Shown here in pieces: positions 9,779 to 25,675 of a stretch of DNA of 44,626 nucleotides. Under the pieces are notes generated by a model. That model saw nothing but the letters and a program-made list of their open reading frames with translations. It was not told the origin of the DNA and searched no databases. Position 1 is the first letter of the stretch. Each line of letters starts with the position of its first letter. The DNA is from Glaciozyma antarctica PI12. Lineage: Eukaryota > Basidiomycota > Microbotryomycetes > Kriegeriales > Camptobasidiaceae. The stretch covers positions 1 to 44,626 of the forward strand of contig KZ627165.1 in NCBI GenBank assembly GCA_002917775.1. The letters run 5' to 3'. The translations under genes were made by a program, and so were the position numbers.

Positions 9779-11837
9779 ATGGCCTCCCAGGAGTGCTTTG
9801 TCTGCGGCCAGAGCGTGAACGGGGACGACGCCTTCTTCCAGCACCACCTCAACCGCTGCCTCGACTCACAAGCCGCCGCGCCTTCCCCCTCCTCCGCTGC
9901 CTACAATGGAGCCGCCGAGCTCGACCTCTCTCCTTTTGGTGACTCGCACGTCGCGTCGGACGCGGCGCTTGCGCTGGCTCTCTCAGCAACTCTGGACGCG
10001 GGGGCGGCGTTCGAGCTTCAGCAGTCTGAGACGGATCAGCTTGGGCGGATAGATCCTGGACGGGAGGGTGGGGAGCTAACGCTGTGTCCGATCTGTGAAA
10101 GGAGCTGGGAGGAGATGGAGATTGGGGAGGGGGATAGGGAGGGGCACGCAGAGGCGTGCTTGAGTGCTCGCGGGGAGATGGTGGGGAGCGATGAGGAGGA
10201 GGAGGAGGAGCAAGGCGTGGAGGTACGCGGTGGATTTGGGAGGAAGAAGGAGGGGAAGGCGAGCGACGAGGTGGAGGGAGTACCAGGTGAGTGCGAGAGC
10301 TCCAACTCGAGGAGGAGGCAGAGCTAACGATGGACGAGGGCGTAGATCTGCTGCCGGTGATATCAAGACTACTCGTACGATCGCACACGGAGGGAAAGAC
10401 GAGAGCGGCGTACCTCTGCAACGAGAGCGTCGAACACATCTCGCAGAAGCTCCGCGACTTTGGCTACGGATGCGGGTGCGCTCTTCCTCTCTCCCTCGCT
10501 TTCCGAGTGCTTGCTGACGAAAATACAGATACCGGAACGCTCAGATGCTCTTCTCGTCTTTGCGCAACATGGACTCCTATGCCTTGCTAAAAGGAAAGGG
10601 CTACGACCTACCGCCCATTCCTACGATTCCGGACTTCCAGGCAATCATCGAGGCGGCGTGGAAGCAAGGTTAGCTCGCTCGCTCCTGATGCCTATCAGCG
10701 GAGGTTGACTACGTCCCCTTTGCAGGCTACGATCCTCCTGGCGCCGCTCACTTTCGCGGCAAGCTGCGAGGCTCACGCAAATGGGTTGGGACGACCGAGA
10801 TCTACACTGCGTTCACCCGTCTTGGAATTCGGTGAGTCCTAATCCCTGCATCGATCTCTATCGCTAATCACCATCTACGCAGGGCAAAAGTCATCGACTT
10901 CCCCAAAGTCCGAGGCTCGAGCGAAGGCACTCACGGCGCTCTCGTCGTGAGTCCGTCACTCTCCTCGCTCGACTGTTCCTAACTAATAAATGCAGCGCTG
11001 GATCACTCAGTACTTTGAGACGCCCCTCGCCTCCTCCTCTGCGTCTTCATCGAAGAAGCGACCTCTCGAGCCATCATCCCCCACGAACGCTCTCGATATC
11101 CTCATGGAGTCGAAAGGCTCTCCGGTCAAGGAGACGAACAAGCAGCCGCTCTACCTTCAACACCAAGGACACAGCCGCACCGTCATCGGCGTCGACGTCG
11201 GCAAGGGCGGAGACTGGCTGCTGCTGTTCGATCCGGGAAAGTAAGTTCTTTCGGCTCTGCTCCTCCCACGGGAACTAATGTTCCTGCATTACAGGCGCGC
11301 GTCTCAAGCGATGAGAGCAGCTGCGCTCGCTACCTCCTCCTCCGCACCGAACAAGCGCGTCAAATCCGCCTCGCCACCCGAGAAGAAGGACGCGTTTTGG
11401 GGCGCCGCGCCTGGATTNNNNNNNNNNNNNNNNNNNNNNNNNNNNNNNNNNNNNNNNNNNNNNNNNNNNNNNNNNNNNNNNNNNNNNNNNNNNNNNNNNN
11501 NNNNNNNNNNNNNNNNNNNNNNNNNNNNNNNNNNNNNNNNNNNNNNNNNNNNNNNNCGGGCAGATTTGGAAGGGAAAAGGGGGGAAAATAACGGGTGCGA
11601 GGAAGGGGGAGGGAGGGCTCGATCTTGCAGAGTACTCGAAGCACCTCGAGGTCTATCGCGTCGAGCTGCGAAGCTTGAGTCGGAAGGACGAGTACCAGGT
11701 GCGTTCTCTTCGATGGTCTTCCCATGAAAAGTGCTGACGATTGTGTGCAGGTGCTGTTCGTTGAAGAGGGGCCCATGTTGACCTCGGCAGAGAAGAAGGC
11801 GAGGAAGGTGGTTCGCTCGACGTCGATTACGAGCTGA
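9779..11837 (+). CDS. C78-family peptidase with UBZ zinc fingers (ZUP1/Mug105-like deubiquitinase)
   Basis: Multi-exon gene starting MASQECFVCGQSVNGDD. Two C2HC zinc fingers of the UBZ type lie at the start (C-x2-C...H...C around residues 6-25, and LCPICERSW...GHAEAC near 100-130), followed by an acidic linker. The peptidase domain opens with VISRLLVRSHTEGKTRAAYL, then YGCGYRNAQMLFSSLRNM with the catalytic cysteine, and later QHQGHSRTVIGVDV and LLLFDPG with the expected histidine and Asp-Pro. This is the layout of ZUFSP/ZUP1, which cuts K63-linked ubiquitin, and of yeast Mug105; UFM1 proteases share the fold. The last exons (LDLAEYSKHLEVYRVEL, then VLFVEEGPM) fit the same fold. A 139-base N gap interrupts the gene, so its length is not known. 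Converges with the KDM4-like gene. Confidence 0.85.
11418..11556. other. assembly gap of 139 Ns inside the ZUP1-like gene
   Basis: A solid run of N in the exon that follows a lysine/serine-rich linker. The exon reads in the same peptidase frame on the right side (QIWKGKGGKITGARKG), so the gap probably hides linker sequence of low complexity. Confidence 0.95.
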
Positions 11838-12356
11838 GCTCAGGAGGGGATGGAATGTCGTTTTGCAGTGCTTCTTCTCTCGCCGCGAAGCTGTTCCTTG
11901 GGAAATTAGAGAAGTTTCACCAATCCATCTCTCGCTCGAGAGAAGCTGCTTGGAGAGAAGTCGAAGCCAGAGCAGAGGGCGAAGTCGACCTTCGCCGGCC
12001 TTGCCGCCTCTTTGCCCTCGACACTCACCTCGCTCGCCAACAGCACCAGACAGACGGACTCAAACCTCTCTGAGAGTCAACCGCCCAACCCGTCTTTCCC
12101 CCGCGCCTCACCTCGACCGTCGCCTCCCCCTTTCTCCCCTTCAGGTACCTCGTTGATCACATCAATCCTCCAATTCCCACGGCGGGCGGCGGAATCATCG
12201 CAAGAAGAGGATCTTCCCTGCGGTGCAGTAGTTGTAGTACCCTGGCAATGCAGTCGATCTGAGAACTCAGCAAATCCACGATAGATAGCGATACTGGCAA
12301 AGCTACGACAAGATGCGACAAATCTCCCTCCCCTCCTTCATCCCGACGTGCACGCT
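11838..12356. other. convergent intergenic region
   Basis: Roughly 520 bases between the stops of the ZUP1-like gene (+) and the KDM4-like gene (-). No supported exon. It probably holds both 3'UTRs and terminators. Confidence 0.4.
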
Positions 12357-16984
<4,628 letters not shown>

Positions 16985-17196
16985 CTCTTGCTGGGCGTGC
17001 TGAGCGTGCTCTACGACTGCTTCTTCCAAGAATGTGCCTGAAAGGCAGGAGGGGGGAGAGGAAAGAGAGAGTGGCGGTGAGAGTTGAGTGGTCGACCTCC
17101 GCACTCACGAGGTCAGCCCTCGGAAATTTGCAACTCCTTTCTCCTTCCTCTTCTCTTCCTCGCTCTCTCCCCGAGAAGGAAGGAGTACTGAGCGAG

Positions 17197-18276
17197 TTAC
17201 AGCTTCTGAACTACTGGAAAGACGCGCTTCTGCCGCGGCGGCCCCCATTCATACGCGCGTGTCGCCCAAGCCTCGACGGAGGTGCGAGAGCAGCTCTTGT
17301 AGAGCTGGTGGAAGGGCGAGGATCGGGGGGTTGAATCTCTGGAGTCATGCAGCTGAAGCGCGAGGGAAGGCCGAGGGAAGGCCGGGGAAGCGAGGCTGGG
17401 AGAAAAGAAAGGCGCGGCGTAGCACTGCTTCAGATGGAAGGAGGTGAGGCTGTATTGCGCCGAAGTGAGAATGGCAGTGACGTGCTCGAATTCGGCGTCC
17501 TGTTCGAAGGGAATCTCGGCTTCGACGTAGTCGAGCGAGGTCGAAGGGAGAAGGGGGAAGGGGAAAGGGGAGCCGACGAAGCCGCCGATGTGGAGGATGA
17601 GACGGCGAAGGTTCGTCCAGCTCGTGAGCGTCAAGCTGCAAGGGGATCAGCTCGAGCTCAATTAGCTTATACGAACAGGGCAGAAGACTTATAGCATGTC
17701 GTATGACAGGAAGACGCTTCTCGTGTCGCCGTGAACCATGAAGCTCCTCAGAGTGTGCCCTCGCAGCACTTCCGCCAGCTGATCCCAGCACAGCATCTCC
17801 TCAGCCTCCAACCAGTCTCCTATGTCTTCACACCCGTACCATATCTCCAGCTCTCGTAGCCCCCGGCATCGCGCAACCAACCTCCCCGCAAGCGCTCCCG
17901 CCACCGCACCGTCTCCCATGTCTCCCTGCGGCGCCGCAACAAGCTTCCTCACGCTCCTTTGCCGCTCTGGAACGTCCTTCAACGCCTCCAGCAGCCTCTC
18001 CATCTCCCCAATCCCGCGCGCCGCCAGCTCCTTCTCCACCCCGAGAACGCTGCACCAGCGTCGGCAGACGAGGCGTAGGGACGCGCGAAATCAGAAGCGC
18101 GGGAGGGCTTGATGGTGGGTTCAGCTGGTGTAGGGAATGTCGATGTAGGAGAGCTCGAGGATCGTGGAGAGGAGTTCGGGTGGGAGGGAGGAGAGTCGGT
18201 CGGCGTTGAGGGCGGGAGGGGCGAGGGAGCTTGGCTTTAGGTGAGGGGGAGTGCTCTGCGGGAGTTCCGAGTTCAT
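17197..18276 (-). pseudogene. F-box-like gene with in-frame stops (probable pseudogene)
   Basis: Starting at the ATG at 18276 the product shows an F-box beginning (LSSLPPELLSTILELSYID), and in the same frame its second half (FRASLRLVCRRWCSVLGVEK), then leucine-rich-type sequence (GLRELEIWYGCED, and after an intron TNLRRLILHIGG). Two TGA codons fall between the two F-box halves, and a TAA falls at the end of the middle exon just before the intron. The minus strand has no GT between the ATG and the second TGA that could serve as a donor, so a normal intron cannot remove the stops. F-box proteins recruit substrates to SCF ubiquitin ligases, and such families turn over fast. Alternative: an unusual intron or local sequence errors. 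Confidence 0.5.
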
Positions 18277-18772
18277 TCTGGCGAAGGGAGGTCGGGGGGA
18301 GGAGGAAGCGTGAGATGAGAGTGTCGGAGCTCCTGCTGCAGAGCGCGTAAAGATGCGGATTCGTCTGCGTGAAGCTCGGCGGTTGGGAGAGCTCAGGGTC
18401 TAGTAGAGCGTGTCCTCGGTGAGATTGAGGTCGGAGCAGCTCAGGCTCGGATGGAGGGACAGAGGTAGGTCGTCGGCTGATCGGGAGGGAGCTGTGCGGC
18501 TGGAGTGGGACTTCGAGGGCGACGTTGCTCGAGATGCTTCAAGCGCGCTGATCGGGACCTGTAGAGATTCTGGCCCGCAGCAGTAGGGCGGTTCTAGCGG
18601 GAAGGAGCGGAGGACAACAAGGAAGGAGCGCTCGGCCGATTCGCTGCCCTTTCAATTTTTCGCTGAGGTTTGCCCTTCTTCCGCCGTCTCTCGACACAAC
18701 AGCACACCGCCCCACAACCCCTCCCCCCACCGCTCCCCCAGACACCTCGTCTGCCCCCTTCCTCTGCCCATT
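18277..18772. promoter_or_regulatory. divergent region with the eIF4A promoter
   Basis: About 500 bases upstream of eIF4A. The 100 bases before the ATG are C- and pyrimidine-rich (CTTCTTCCGCCGTCTCTCG, CCCCACAACCCCTCCCCCCA), as expected for a strongly expressed ribosome-linked gene in this group. No coding exon is seen. Confidence 0.45.
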
Positions 18773-19996
18773 ATGGCCTCCACCGCTCCCGCATCGGCCA
18801 CCAAGTGAGCAGCGCCTCTTGTCCTCAAAAATTCGTCACGCTTCGGAGGAGGGTGGCGGAACGGTCGCAACGGTTCGGGGAGGGAGGGAATGTACCGGAG
18901 AAGGGAACGGGAGGAGCAGCGTGGCGGAGGGACTCGTAACGGTGGCGACGGAGGAGCATACGCTGACAGACTTTTTCGTCTTTGTTCCTCCCTCTCTGCA
19001 GGCCTGATGCTCCCGCTACCGACGCTCCCGCCGCCGCTGCCCCTGCTGCCGCCGCTGGAGGACTTGCCGATCCCGAGGAGGCCGTCATCGAGTCCAAGTG
19101 AGTCCCAGCACGAGTTTTCGGAGCAGCAGGTGCTGACCTCGTTCTTTTCGCGCAGCTGGGACCAGGTTGTCGAGTACGTGTCGACGGGATGGAGTGGGAG
19201 GGACACGAGCTGACGCGGCTTTTCTTGCGCAGCAACTTCGACGACATGGAGCTCCGCCCTGAGCTCCTCCGTGGCATCTACGCCTACGGGTGCGTCCCCT
19301 CGTCCTCTCCTCCCGGCTTTGAGCAGGAAGCTGACACCGCTCTTGGCCTACAGATTCGAGCGCCCTTCCGCTATCCAGCAGCGCGCCATCATGCCCGTCG
19401 TCAAGGGACACGATGTCATCGCTCAGGCTCAGTCCGGAACCGGCAAGACCGCGACCTTCTCCGTCTCGATCCTCCAGTCCATCGACGTCAACCTCAAGCA
19501 GTGCCAGGCTCTCGTCCTCGCCCCTACCCGCGAGCTCGCCCAGCAGATCACCAAGGTCGTCGTCGCCCTCGGAGACTACATGAACATCGAGTGCTACTCC
19601 GCCGTTGGAGGAACCTCGGTTCGCGAGGGAATGGCCAAGCTCCAGGAGGGTGTCCACATCGTTGTCGGAACCCCCGGACGTGTCTTCGACATGATCCAGC
19701 GCCGCGCGCTCAAGACGGATCACATCAAGATCTTCTGCCTCGATGAGGCCGACGAGATGCTCTCTCGCGGATTCAAGGACCAGATCTACGACGTCTTCCA
19801 GCTCCTCCCTCCCTCGACCCAGGTCGTCCTCCTCTCCGCCACCATGCCCCAGGACGTCCTCGAGGTCACCACCAAGTTCATGCGCGACCCCATCCGCATT
19901 CTCGTCAAGCGTGATGAGCTCACCCTCGAGGGAATCAAGCAGTTCTACATCGCCGTCGAGAAGGAGGAGTGGAAGCTCGACACCCTCTCCGATCTC

Positions 19997-20035
<39 letters not shown>

Positions 20036-20637
20036 AACACCCGCAGGAAGGTCGACTGGCTCACCGACAAGCTCCAGAGCCGAGAGTTCACCGTCTCCGG
20101 TTCGTCCCTCTCCTTCATGGGCCTGGATTGAGCTGACGTTTGCTCCTCACAGCCATGCACGGAGATATGGAGCAGCAGCAGCGCGAGGTCATCATGAAGG
20201 AGTTCCGCTCGGGATCCTCGCGTGTCCTCATCACCACCGATCTCCTCGCTCGTGGAATCGATGTCCAGCAGGTTTCGCTCGTGCGTACCTTCCCTCCCTT
20301 CCTATCTCGCACGCCGACTGACTCGTTCTTTTCAGGTCATCAACTACGACCTCCCCACCTCCCGCGAGAACTACATCCACCGAATCGGACGTGGAGGACG
20401 TTTCGGTCGCAAGGGGTTCGTCCTCGTTCTCCTGGCTGAAAGGCTCGTGCTGATCTCTCTTCCATTCCGCAGGGTCGCCATCAACTTCGTTTCCGCCGAG
20501 GACGTCCCCGCTCTCCGTGACATCGAGCGCTTCTACAACACCCAGATCGACGAGGTACGTTCCTTCCTCTCCCTCTTAGTCCCTCTCGCTGACGCGCCGC
20601 TCCTTAGATGCCCCTCAACGTCGCCGACCTCATTTAA
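18773..20637 (+). CDS. translation initiation factor eIF4A (DEAD-box RNA helicase)
   Basis: Nine exons encode a protein of a little over 400 residues, normal for eIF4A plus an Ala/Pro-rich N-terminal extension. It unwinds 5' leader structure in the eIF4F complex in the cytoplasm. All helicase motifs are present in order: Q motif [12 protein letters not shown], motif I AQSGTGKT, Ia PTRELAQQ, Ib [52 protein letters not shown]. The end MPLNVADLI with TAA is the family's conserved C-terminus. The first exon ([11 protein letters not shown]) is tiny and followed by a long intron, a common arrangement for highly expressed genes. The coding exons are strongly biased to C-ending codons. Confidence 0.97.
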
Positions 20638-21123
20638 GCGCCCACTCCTCACCCCCCCCAGCTCTCCCGCCATCTACGACCCTCGCACGCCTTCCACCGA
20701 TCCCCCAACCCAACTCAGCCCTATAACAGTCTAGACCACTACCCTCGCTGCCCCCTTACCTCTCTGAACGATGACTACTTTCGACCTCCCCCTCGTACGC
20801 TTCCCGGCCTCCGAACCTCCTCCTACCCACTCTCCCCTTTCTTCTCCGTCGCTGTCTTACATCAACGTTCAATTTAAAATGGCCACCTGCGCCTTTGTGT
20901 CCCCATACCGTTCCGTTCGTGGAGAGCGAGCGAGCGAGAGATCGACGAGGAGGCCGATTGTGCGAAGAGATCTCGCTCCCGCATGCTGCTCCCTCGCTCT
21001 CGTCGCTGGCTGCTTCTTCTCGCCGACGACGTCTCTAACAAGATCTTGCTGTCGATCGCGGCAGTCGATGGAAGGCTAGTTTCTATGCACAACTTTGCGT
21101 CTTTCGATTTCGCTTTTCTACCT
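20638..21123. other. convergent intergenic region
   Basis: Nearly 490 bases between the eIF4A stop and the peptide synthetase stop. The left half (20640-20870) is pyrimidine-rich and probably the eIF4A 3'UTR. No supported coding exon or RNA gene. Confidence 0.4.
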
Positions 21124-24100
21124 CTACTCCTCCTCCCGCTGCGCCAACCACGCCGCCTGCTCCCTCAGCGTCGCTAGTCCCATCAACGCTCCCACCGGAA
21201 TCGGCAACCCCGCCTTCGTCAACCGCACCGAAAGGCGCATCATGCTAATCTGCGAACGCACCGCTCATCAGTCAAGCTCGCGAGCGAAAGACGAGATGGG
21301 ACGTACCGAGTCTCCGCCGGCGGATCCAAAGGTCTCGTCTGGCGAGAGGTCGCTTTCGGGCATGCGCAGGATCGACGCCCAGATCGGTGCGAGCTGGGAG
21401 ATGAGAGGCTGGAGGTCCCGTCCTTCGATGAACGTCGCTGGTGAGGACTTCTCGACCTCCTTGACGGGCGCAGGCTTGTCTGCATTTCCGAGATCCAGCT
21501 GCGACAGCGTCGTGCAGGGTGCAATCGTGAGGTAGTCGAGAACCTTCGCAACCGTCTTGAGGACCTTTCCTACGTCCTCGTCCGTGATGACCCTCGCATC
21601 GTAGAAGCACGCCAGCTCGAGCGCGTCCTTATCCACTTCCATCGGCGTAATCTCCATCGAGAGAGTGTAGCTCGTCGGCATGCGAATCTGCTCTGGCGGC
21701 TGCTTGATCGGCCAGCTCTTCGACCGAGCGACTTCGTCCTCCTCGTCTCGCTCCGCGAGGCTCTGGTACGTGACGAGGATGTCGAAGATGTCGGACCGGC
21801 CTTTGAGGTAGCATAAGCGCGCGAGGTCGGAGATGGTGACGAGTTGGTGCGAGCGGACGCGTCGGTCGACGAGGGACTCTGCTTGGGCAAGGGAGAGGAG
21901 GGAGGAGGAGGGGGAGAGGAGGAGACGAGTGGGGAGGACGGAGACGCAGGGTCCGATAATGGCGTCTGCGTCGTCGAGGTCGATATCGCGTCCGGAGCGA
22001 ACGACGCCAAGCGTGATGTCGCTCGAGCCGGCGTGGTGCGCGAGTGCGATGGCGACGGCGAGGCGAGAGGCGATGGCGGGAGTGACGCTGTGTCGCTTTG
22101 AGAAAGCGGTGAGCTCGCCGGTCCAGTGAACGGCCTTGATGGTCGAGGTGGAGAGGGGTGCGCCGTTGAGAGGCGCGCGCGAAGGCCAGTTGAGAGGTTG
22201 GGCGCCCGAGAGGTAGGTTCTCCAGAACTCGGCGGTCGCGGTCGATTCCCGAGAAGTCGTGTTCCACCAGGAGACGACGTTGGCGAAGGGAGGACGAGGG
22301 ACGACGTCGAGGCCGTGGCAGAGAGCTCGAAGGTCGGTCGAGAGGAGCTCGAGCGTCCATCCGTCGCTGCATGTCGAAACATTAGCGCTCATTTCGCTCG
22401 TGCTGAGGAGCGAAACTCGAAACGCACCTCATGGCGTGGTGCATGGACCAAGCGAGCTTGCGAGATCCATCGGGGCAGAGGAAGACCGCAAACGACAACG
22501 CAAGTCGACCCCAGCGGAAGACGTGCGCTGCCCGATCCTGGTCGAGCCAGTCCTGCAAAGCGAGAATCAGCAATGTCCCTGAGCACCGCAAGACGAAGAA
22601 CGTACCCCGACGACCTGCTGAACGTCGCCCTCGATCCTGACCTCGCGAAGCTTGACACATTCCTGCACCTGCTCGCTCGCCGAAGCTAGCACGACCTGCA
22701 TCGTCGAATCCGCGCTCTCCAGCACGACGAAGCACGACCTCAAAACGGGGTAGCGCTCAATGAGCGCCGCCAGTGCGCTTCCGACCACCTCGACGGGGAT
22801 ACTCGAGTTGAGCGCGTAGATCGCTTGAGCGTAGTAGTGCGTCGAATCGACGCTCGCAGCAAGGAGGGCGTCCTGTGCTGGTGCGGTGGGGTAGATGTCC
22901 TCGATGTCCGCTGCACCGATCGAGAATTCGGTAGCGAGTTCCTCGTGGATAGCGGGGCGGGCGGCGGGGTCGGAGAAGGGAGAACGGGGTGTAAGGAGGG
23001 AGGAGAGGGGATATGGCGAGGGCTGAAGAGGCTTGGACGACGATGGCGCATTCGGAGAGAGTCGAGGCGTCGGCGAGGTCGGAGAAGGAGACGTGCAGTC
23101 CTTTGGCGCGGAGGATACCGATGACCCTCAAGAAGCCAATCGAGTCTCCTCCGAGCCTTGTGAAGGAATCATCGTCGTCGATCGCACCTCCGTCAAGACG
23201 AAGGACTTTGGCCCACGCCTCCCGCACAGCGAGATGCCACTTGTCCTCCTTCGCAGCCCTCTCCACCGTGTTCGTCCCGCGGCGGAAATCGTGGCTCGCA
23301 GCGAGGAGTTTGAGCATCTTGCGATCCGCTTTTCCCATCCCTTGCGTCGGGATACGGTTGACGCAGATCCAGTACCGGGGGACCATGTACGCCGGGAGCG
23401 TCTCGGCGAGCTTCGCTTTCGTCTCCTCGACGAGCTGGCGGAATTCGTTGGAGGAGGAGAGAGGGAGAATAGTGACTTCTTCGGAGGAGGAGGTAGGGGG
23501 GATGAGGGGGAAGGAGGGGGAAGATGACGACGAAGGCGACTAGGCCGGGAGAGATGGTGTCGGATTCGAGCTTGTCGACGACGCCGCGGCTGAGGAAGGG
23601 GTGGACCGTCGAAGCGAGGTGCTGCTCGATCTCTCCGACTTCGATCCTGGATCCAAGATCATCAGCGACGACGAACGGAAGAGAAGGAACGGACGAACCT
23701 GAGACCGTTAACCTTGACCTGCCCGTCCCTCCTCCCAAGGCACTCGATACTCCCCTCTCCATCCGCCAAAAACCTCCCCAAATCTCCCGTCCTATAGATC
23801 CTCCCAAGCGAGGGATGTTCGACGAAGATTCCCTCGTTCAGCGACTTCTTGACGTACCCTCGCGTGACCTGCTCGCCTGCGACGCAGATCTCACCGATAC
23901 AGCCGAGGGGGACGATCTCGAGAGAGGGAGAGAGGATGTGGATGATGTTGAGGCCGGTTGGGCGACCGATGGGGACGACGGAGGAGCTGGTGGAGGTTCG
24001 CTGGTTCGAGATGACGCCGACGGTGGTCTCGCTGCGTGCGAAGAAGATCAGCTCAGCCTTCTCACGAAGAGAGGGAACGTACCTCGGTCCGTAGTCGATC

Positions 24101-25675
24101 ACTACACGAACGCCTCGCTCTAACCATGCATCGCGAACCCAATGCTCGACCTTCTCCCCTCCCGTGCTAAGGACCTTGATCCTGAACCCCGCCCGCTGCC
24201 AAGCGTCCTTGACGCTCTCTCCCTCCCTCGGCTGCGCCTCGGGATGCTCGAAGAGGAGCGTCGAGATCGTAGGCGTGAGGTCGACGAGGGTACATTCGAG
24301 GCGAAGGATCGTCCCTGCGAGGTCGGAGAGGAGGGCCGAGGGAGAAGTCATGCAGAGAGTGGCGCCGTGCTGTGATAGACAGCGTTAGCGTTGGATTGGC
24401 GAGAGAGGAGGAACGCACGGCGAAGGTATCCCAAATGTTCATCACGCTCACGTCAAAGGCATAGCTTGCGAATTGGAGGACTCGCTCGCCTGGTGCGCGA
24501 CCGAAGACGCCGCGGTAGTTGCGAATAAAGGCAGCGACGTTGCGATGCTCGACGATAATTCCCTTTGGCGCCCCAGTCGATCCGGAGGTGTAGATGAGGT
24601 AGGCGGGATCTGTCGGCTGGGAAGCGGGGAGGTCGACGGAGGGGAGAGGGAAGTCGGTCTCGAGGGTCTCCAGTCGCTCGAGGAGCGGGCCCAAGATCTC
24701 AACCGGATCAACGAGGACCAAAGCGCCCTCGCCCCAGCTGCTCCAGACGTCCTTCTCGCCACTCTGTACGACCGCAACGCCCGCACCGAGCCCCTCGCCT
24801 TCCAACTCGCGAACGATCCCCTCCTTGCGCGCCGACGGGAACTTGGGTTCGAGATTAAGGTACCCGCAGCCCGCGAGGAGGATTCCGAGCATGCCAACGA
24901 TCATCTCGATACTCTTGTCGACGCAGAGCGGGATGATCTGTCCGGGCTTGACGCCTCGCTCGACGAGGTCATGCGCGAAGAATCGGGCGAGGTGAAGGAG
25001 TTGGGCGTAGGAGAGGATCGTGGAGTCGAATTGGAGGGCGGGGGCGTGAGGGGTGAGAGAGGCGGTGTGGAGGAAGAAGGAGGAGAGGGTGGTGCAGCTC
25101 GCGGGGTAGGCGAGGGAAGGAGGAGGGGAGTGGGAGAGGGTGGTGATGGTGGTGAGCTCGTCGGGGGGGAGGAGGGAGACCGTGGAGAGGACGGTTTCGG
25201 GAGAGGATTGGAGGAGGGCGGAGAGGGAGGAGACGACGTGCGAGAGGAACCAGGTCGCCTCGAGCGCTGGGAGGAGGGTCGGGTCGTAAGAGAGGGTGAG
25301 AACGACGGCGTTGGGATCAGAGTGCTCAGCGAGGAGGTGGAGGGGCGTAGACTGCGTTCCCGCCGCTGCTGATCCCTCGGCAACGTCGTCGAGCTCCACG
25401 CGCACCCCGCCGGTCGACACCTTGACCTCCCCGACCTGCTCCATCAGCTGCTCCACCGTCTCCCCCAGTACGCCCTCTACTACTCCCCCTGCTACGCCCA
25501 CAGCGAAAACTTCCTCCGCAGCATGTCTGGCGAGGGTGAGCGCTAGTGCAGCTCGGAGCGCCAAGGGGAGAGGAAGAGGGGACGAGGGGACGGCGACCTG
25601 AGCTGAGACGGCGTGGCTGGTACCTGCCGAGTAGGTGTACGATGGCGAGAGGCGAGGGTAGTCTGGTACGGCCAT
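21124..25675 (-). CDS. non-ribosomal peptide synthetase, domain order A-T-C-T
   Basis: Starts MAVPDYPRLS. A condensation-like remnant fills the first 190 or so residues. The adenylation domain follows: LIYTSGSTGAPKGIIVEH (A3), YAFDVSVMN (A4), YGPSETTVGV (A5), YRTGDLGRF (A7), GRRDGQVKVNGLRIEVGEIE (A8) and PTQGMGKADRK (A10). Asp at the FDVS position implies an amino-acid substrate; my tentative nine-residue signature is DVMDSGDVG. The first carrier has LGGDSIGFLRV, the condensation domain has MHHAMSDGW (HHxxxDG intact) and IGPCVSVLPTR, and the second carrier has AGGDSISMMRLS and ends EEE-TAG. No thioesterase, reductase or terminal condensation domain follows. About eight exons. Two one-base frame breaks in G/C runs (23496-23520; near 23007) are probably base-call errors. 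Product unknown; a cyclic dipeptide such as a hydroxamate siderophore is possible. Confidence 0.88.

Noticed and set aside
16985-17196. A first coding exon of the KDM4-like gene upstream of 16984
   Set aside because: The frame opens to 17104 but only through a pyrimidine-rich stretch that looks like an intron end (CCTGCCTTTCAG). No ATG lies in the exon before it, so this is a leader intron.
24473-25372. A 299-residue plus-strand ORF antisense to the peptide synthetase
   Set aside because: It is the shadow of the adenylation domain. Its Glu/Gly-rich make-up is what GC-rich antisense frames give, and it has no domain of its own.
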